NCBI GenBank assembly: GCA_025267735.1
Contig: CM046294.1
Span: 43,623,570 to 43,687,569, forward strand
DNA length: 64,000 nt
From: Mactra quadrangularis
Taxonomy: Eukaryota > Mollusca > Bivalvia > Venerida > Mactridae
Reading direction: 5' to 3'
Part shown: positions 59,181 to 64,000 of the stretch, piece after piece
Numbering within the stretch: the stretch's first letter is position 1
How the letters are laid out: each line of letters opens with the position of its first letter
The notes under the pieces: model-generated
What the model saw: the letters and a program-made list of their open reading frames with translations, nothing else
What the model was told of the DNA's origin: nothing
Database searches by the model: none
Program-made: the position numbers and the translations under genes

Positions 59181-59577
59181 CAATCTGATTAAAATCCAAT
59201 CTAAAATTTCCGCTTGCCTACTTGCTAATTTAGATCTGGCCTTTTTCAAACGAAAGGTCACTTTCAGGTGACCTTTTCTCATCATAATATTAATGACGAA
59301 ATTTTTATGATACGTAACTTGTTTACATCGTCTACGTCACGCAATTTGAAATGAGCCGTCCAATCGCAGACTGTGAATAATACCATTGTTAAATTAGCTA
59401 GCAAACCTTGGTCTAAAAATAGAAATTACGAAATCAAAATGTCATTAATAGTGTTTCATCTAGATGAAAGCTACGCATTGATTGGTCGACACAAAGTTCA
59501 TCTCGACATGACCTTCCACGGAGACAGTAGAGATCCTGTACGACCATGCTCTACAGGATATCTGTTTACGGAGATTG
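59181..59577 (+). mobile_element. 397-bp non-autonomous DNA element (family F), copy 2
   Basis: Bounded by CAATCT at the left and AGATTG at the right (short inverted termini) and flanked by a perfect 9-bp direct repeat GTTGAACTG (59172-59180 and 59578-59586). Collinear with the complement of 33607-34000. A duplication of 8-9 bp fits Mutator-like, hAT or Merlin-type elements; the ends match none of these by eye. The 69-codon frame inside is not conserved as a gene. Confidence 0.9.
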
Positions 59578-59586
59578 GTTGAACTG

Positions 59587-60748
59587 TCCACTTCATATGA
59601 CTCTTGTTAGTTGATATGGAATAAGACAAAAAAAACTGAAATCATGAGTTGCTGTTGTTATGGTTGAAGTCTTATTTCTTATTAATGATATCAATAATGT
59701 CTTGTATGAGTGAAAAATGGATAGGTGAACTGTTCGTCTCATATGACTCCGGAATGTTGGAAAATGGGTGTAAAATTAAATTCTTGGTGTTGCCACAATA
59801 TTATTCATAATTTTTAGTCATGAATGAATCATGCTGCATGATAATGTAATTATGTTGTTGTTTTTTTTGGATGTTTATTTTTGTTGTAGGAGGGAGAGAG
59901 AGATAATGTCTCAGAATGGTGATAAATGATGTGGCATTTCTTTGTTGTTTATTTACTGTTGTTAAAGAAAGAAATAAAGACATTCTGATTGATGGATGAC
60001 ATTAAATTTTGCATTGTAAACAAAATTCTGTAGAACAGACATTAATATCAGCTAGACTGACAATATAGCTGTGTTTGATAGAGTATAGTTTGTACGAAAT
60101 TAATTTTAGCTTGAATGTGAGACAAGTTGATACAACATATTTCAATCTCTTCTGTGTCCATTTTCTGATGAAACTATTAGCATGAATAAAAGTTCCTCAC
60201 TCAAGGAAACGATGATATGGTTTGGGGATGTGATTAAAACCAATGGCATTTGCATGATTGCCATAACAATGTTGTAAATGTTTGGCCATTGTAGCCCTTT
60301 TGCTTTTGGTTGCTGCTATTTTTTCAACTGTCAAAGCTTGAATAATTTCACGGTGACTTGATGCATTGTTTTTGTACTGGCGGCCTAAGTGTTAATAAAT
60401 ATATCTTGACTAAAACATATCATACGGCATAAGAAGCTTTACTCGATAATTACACACACTTTCGGAAAGTCATGAATGTATCATGACCATATTTTTAACA
60501 AACACATTCACTGTGAAATTATTCATGTTTTGACAGTTGAGAAAAAACAAACTATTATCTGGTTATTAAATAAGGCTTAGATTAAAAATGTGGCTACCAA
60601 ATGATTGCAAGCCAATTGTTGTGAACATTCAGAAATGCATGCTTTTGGTTATGGTTAGTGCTCTCAGTGTTTTTGATTAATTCCATATAGGTACCTGTAA
60701 ACAGTTTGTATCTTTGTACAAACAGCAGTTTCTGAAAACCACTTTTAG
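59587..60748. other. Non-coding stretch
   Basis: Nothing recognisable beyond short homopolymers. Confidence 0.5.
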
Positions 60749-60935
60749 TGAATGAAATATTTGGTGAACTCTGCTGTTGTTGAATGCAATCTTTGCTGAA
60801 AACAGCTGTTTATGAATGCAATCTTTGCTGAAAACAGCTGTTGTTGAATGCAATCTTTGCTGAAAAAACAGCTTTTGTTGAATGTAAGTTTTGCTGAACA
60901 CAGCTGTTGTTGAACGCGTCCGCTGCTGTTTGCAG
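60749..60935 (-). repeat. 32-bp minisatellite, about five units
   Basis: GAATGCAATCTTTGCTGAAA followed by ACAGCTGTTGTT starts at 60782, 60814, 60846, 60880 and (GAACG variant) 60912. Two overlapping minus-strand frames are repeat artefacts (NKSCFFSKDCIQ-like). Confidence 0.9.
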
Positions 60936-61112
60936 TATTGGTGTAAAATACATGTACATCATGTTTCATCTGTCTGCCATCATCAAATGTTACAGTTTGT
61001 TACAAAATCTAAGATTTTATCATGGTGTGATATTAAGACAGTTTTTGTACCTCATTTAAAGACATGATAGATCTGTTTATATCATTATTTGTGAGCTTTA
61101 AGTGATTCTGTT

Positions 61113-61315
61113 TTACTGTATTCCGAGAAATTTTGGCGGGAACTTGATTTCTGTGGATGTCTGACAATCTGATGAAAATTATCTGCCAAAATTCAAAAAT
61201 AAAAGCATCACTATTAAAAAATGTGCCAAGAGACAAAAGTATTTGTCTGCCAAAAAACTGTTGGGAGAAAATATGCAAAGTTTAGCCCCCGCAGAAATTT
61301 CAACTTTTACGGTAA
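61113..61315. mobile_element. MITE family E, copy 2
   Basis: TTACTGTATTCC then GAGAAATTTTGGCGGG at the left; CCCCCGCAGAAATTTCAAC then TTTTACGGTAA at the right. About 28-bp imperfect inverted termini shared with 36191-36398. Confidence 0.78.
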
Positions 61316-61779
61316 TCTGTGATTTAAAAGATATGCGTAACAGACATATACATGACAGTTTACAAAGATAAACAGCATGTATGACAGACTGATGTAATAA
61401 ATTTAATGTAAATAACTTCCGTGCACAATCCTGCTGCGGTTTCAGATAAATTAACCAAGTTTTAGTTCGCCTGGGGTCCGTATTATCTAGTCATTTTGTT
61501 TTCTCAAAATTTCTTCATTTTTTTTCTGCTAACAATTTTTCATATCATCCATGGTCTTAAAACAGATTTTTGCCGTTTTTCAACAGTTAAGAAACTGGTT
61601 TTGGAAAGTGGTAGTTACAAGTAGAAAAGCTGTGTTTCAGAATGTTACAGTTTTCATTGGCTGCCAGCGTGAAAGAATCGATCTCCCCCACTCTGAATTT
61701 TTGTTTGTTTTTATTTTAAATATATGTTCAGTATAATGGGGTACTCTTTCAAGCCAACAGCCTTTAGGTGTTAATAGTA
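61316..61779. other. Non-coding stretch
   Basis: Nothing recognisable. Confidence 0.5.
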
Positions 61780-61950
61780 TGTTGCTGTTATTTAGAGGTG
61801 GTTTGATATAGAGGGAAATTGTTATTTAAGGATGACTTTGAAAGTGGTGACTTAATTCTGGCTGTTAATATTTAGAAGTGACTGTTATTAATTATTGAGG
61901 TGCCTGTTATTTAGAGATGATCACAAGGATGGTTCAACTGTAATTTCATT
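61780..61950 (+). repeat. 17-bp minisatellite, strongly decayed
   Basis: GAGGTGnnTTGnTATA, GAAGTGACTGTTATT and GAGGTGCCTGTTATT are variants of the 17-bp unit. Confidence 0.55.
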
Positions 61951-61964
61951 TACCTGTCATTAGT

Positions 61965-62053
61965 AGGGGTGTAACAATACGGTAAAAACCGTATTGCAAT
62001 ATATTGCAATATGCAGAACCCGTATTGCAATATATTGCAATACGTACCGGTTT
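61965..62053. repeat. AGGGGTGTAACAATACGG inverted/tandem module
   Basis: CAATACGG is followed by CCGTATTG, then two tandem copies of CCGTATTGCAATATATTGCA (61989 and 62020). The leading AGGGGTGTAACAATACG resembles hAT-type termini; no matching right terminus was found. Confidence 0.6.
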
Positions 62054-63506
62054 TTTGCTTGGACATGCAAAGCATCAATTAATGCATGTACCTAGTCATA
62101 AGATGGTGCATCTCTGTTATTATCAAACTTGTTTGTTTTTTCAATATTTATTGAAGAAGCAGATTGCTCAGACAGGAAATTTATTTTTTTGATAGTGCCT
62201 TGAGATATTGTGATAAAAATGCTTCCAGTAGCTGTGATGCACTGATACTGTGATTACAAATGTTTCCTTACACTGTGATTACACTGTTTGTTATCACTAG
62301 TACAATGTATTTCTTACTGTGATTTATTGTCTTATCACAGATTCTTTATTGGAAAGTGATTGAAGGAAAAGTCCTTCCTACCTGGGATGCCTCTTACTGT
62401 GGATAAATGGGTTTTTCGTGACTTTGGATTTGATTTGACTTTGAGTCACTACTGGTGTTGATAAGAGATGATTCAAAAGTGACTGAGTATCTGCCTCCTG
62501 GGATGCTTCTTAGTCCAACAGTAGTTGACTGGTTTCCTCATCATATTGGGTTGAATTATGTCTTAAAAACTCCATCATGACTGGATCAACTTTGTTTCAA
62601 GAAAATTGGTCTACTCTGTCTAGCATTTTCTGTCCCAGAAGAATCACTCGTTTGGTGAACTGTTACACTTGCTTTTTAATTGAGGATACATTAGTGCTTT
62701 GAATTTAGAGGAAATGGTTGTTTTTTAATACTAGTGATTCCCTAAATCAAGTCTCTGAAGTCAATCTGAAATGGGAATTTAACGTAAAAACTAAATCCCT
62801 AGGTCAAGAACTATAAAGCTTAAATTTAAACATAATTTTGTAATATAAGGGTGTGGGTGGAGATATTTATCACCAACATCATTATCTTTATTGTAAGTAC
62901 AAATGTTCACATTATCATTTAGACAAGACAAGACAATGAAGTCATATTTTATATTAGACATTACATTCTGTCACAGCTTGACATGTCTTAATGTTTTGGG
63001 TATCCTTAAATCAAGATAAAATGTTGAAAAATGAAGTGAATTTTAAGGGTTTTCTGAGGGGTGGAGACTAAATGCTTGCTATAGGGTCTAACTTTAAATA
63101 AGATCTAGAGGTTTGGACTCAAGACCAATATTTTAAACAATTGTCTTTGGCATATTATTTATTGTTCCGAGACAGGCTGAGGTATCTAAACCCTGGCTTT
63201 TAATTTTGTACTAAGTTCATACTTTCAGCTGTGGCCGATAAACTGGCCTATGTAATACAGAGATAGGAGGGTGAATGGCTGTAGTTCTAAAATTATATCA
63301 AGACTAAGCTCTAAGAGGGTTTGTAGGTCCTGCCGCAAATGAATTTGTACTGACTGCACTAAAAATATGAGCCTGACTGATAATCACAGACGCGACTGTA
63401 TTCACAAGAGTGGCATATTTTCTCTGATAGAATAAATTCCTGTATCCATGATTATATAAACACAATACAGTCATCTCATACTGGGTATAATAACTATTAT
63501 GATATA
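62054..63506. other. Non-coding stretch
   Basis: ACTGTGATTACA-like words recur at 62235-62340. No gene. Confidence 0.5.
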
Positions 63507-63772
63507 CAGTGCCCTCCAAAAGTTCTCGGACAAAATCCTGTTTTAGGATATACCAATACGTATCATGGGTTTAGCGCAAAATAGTTGTAACTCACTCTTT
63601 TCTTATATTGAGTTACAACTGTTTTGCTCTAAACCCGTAATATTTACCCAAGAAACAAAAGATATGAAGAGTCATCTGAACATCCAGGGCAGCTGAGAAA
63701 CCTTCGTCTTGGCTTATGTATGATCTGTCCTTCTTGGAATTTTATCTTTCCAAGAACTTTTGGCAGGAACTG
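63507..63772. mobile_element. Tc1/mariner-type MITE, copy 2, with nested palindrome
   Basis: CAGTGCCCTCCAAAAGTTCTC at the left, CCAAGAACTTTTGGCAGGAA then CTG at the right, TA on both sides (63505-63506 and 63773-63774). Palindrome A8 lies inside. No transposase. Confidence 0.8.
63560..63643. repeat. Palindrome family A, copy 8 (best preserved)
   Basis: CATGGGTTTAGCGCAAAATA pairs with TTTTGCTCTAAACCCGTAAT; the inner arms GTTGTAACTCA and TGAGTTACAAC are perfect around CTCTTTTCTTATAT. Confidence 0.92.
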
Positions 63773-63774
63773 TA

Positions 63775-64000
63775 TATATAGTCATCTCTTACAAGATATA
63801 TGAATTATTGTGATAGATAATGGATTCACTTACTGCAACAATTTTGTACAGACATTCTCTGACATATTATTTCCCTTAGCAATATGTTAAAACATGGCCG
63901 CCTGCTGAAATGTTGTTTTGATTGAAAATAATCTCTAAGATTGATGTTGCCTACTGATATTGTTGTAAGATTTGTCTCATTGATGGATGACAACACAGTT
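63775..64000. other. Non-coding end of window
   Basis: Nothing recognisable. Confidence 0.5.

Overview
This is an AT-rich (roughly one third G+C by eye) eukaryotic window with almost no coding sequence. An intronless metazoan bHLH gene, GT-bounded exon structure, tRNA-headed SINEs and many small palindromic transposon derivatives point to an invertebrate animal. A lophotrochozoan such as a bivalve mollusc is my best guess, but that is inference from the style of the repeats; no diagnostic protein is present.

Region 1 (1-7.2 kb): minisatellites (74-bp and 36-bp units), then a single-exon gene on the minus strand (2631-3023) encoding a divergent Fer3/FERD3L-like class A bHLH factor with a poly(A) signal close behind its stop. 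Its upstream side (3.0-4.6 kb) carries a cluster of CRE-like ACGT-core motifs and an E-box. A MITE carrying a SINE and a 400-bp polypyrimidine tract follow.

Region 2 (7.2-8.0 kb): a CpG-containing promoter and ATG-free leader, then a convincing first coding exon on the plus strand (7900-7971) that encodes a signal peptide and ends in a consensus splice donor. This gene and the bHLH gene are head to head, about 4.9 kb apart. No downstream exon of the signal-peptide gene could be identified, so most of the rest of the window (56 kb) is probably its first intron or intergenic DNA.

Region 3 (8-64 kb): non-coding DNA full of short, non-autonomous repeats. I find two related families of 60-85 bp palindromes sharing an AGCGCAAAAC arm motif (about 15 copies); a 397-bp element with a 9-bp target-site duplication (two full copies, one deleted); Tc1/mariner-type MITEs with TA duplications (three copies); a PIF/Harbinger-type MITE with a TTA duplication, inserted in a minisatellite; a 1.45-kb hAT-like element; three other long-TIR MITE families; several tRNA-derived SINE families; a 17-bp minisatellite recurring at several loci in both orientations; and a 51-bp higher-order array built on TTCTA pentamers. 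A CpG-bearing island near 27.2-27.9 kb may be an internal promoter. No transposase, reverse transcriptase, rRNA gene, functional tRNA gene or CRISPR array was recognised.
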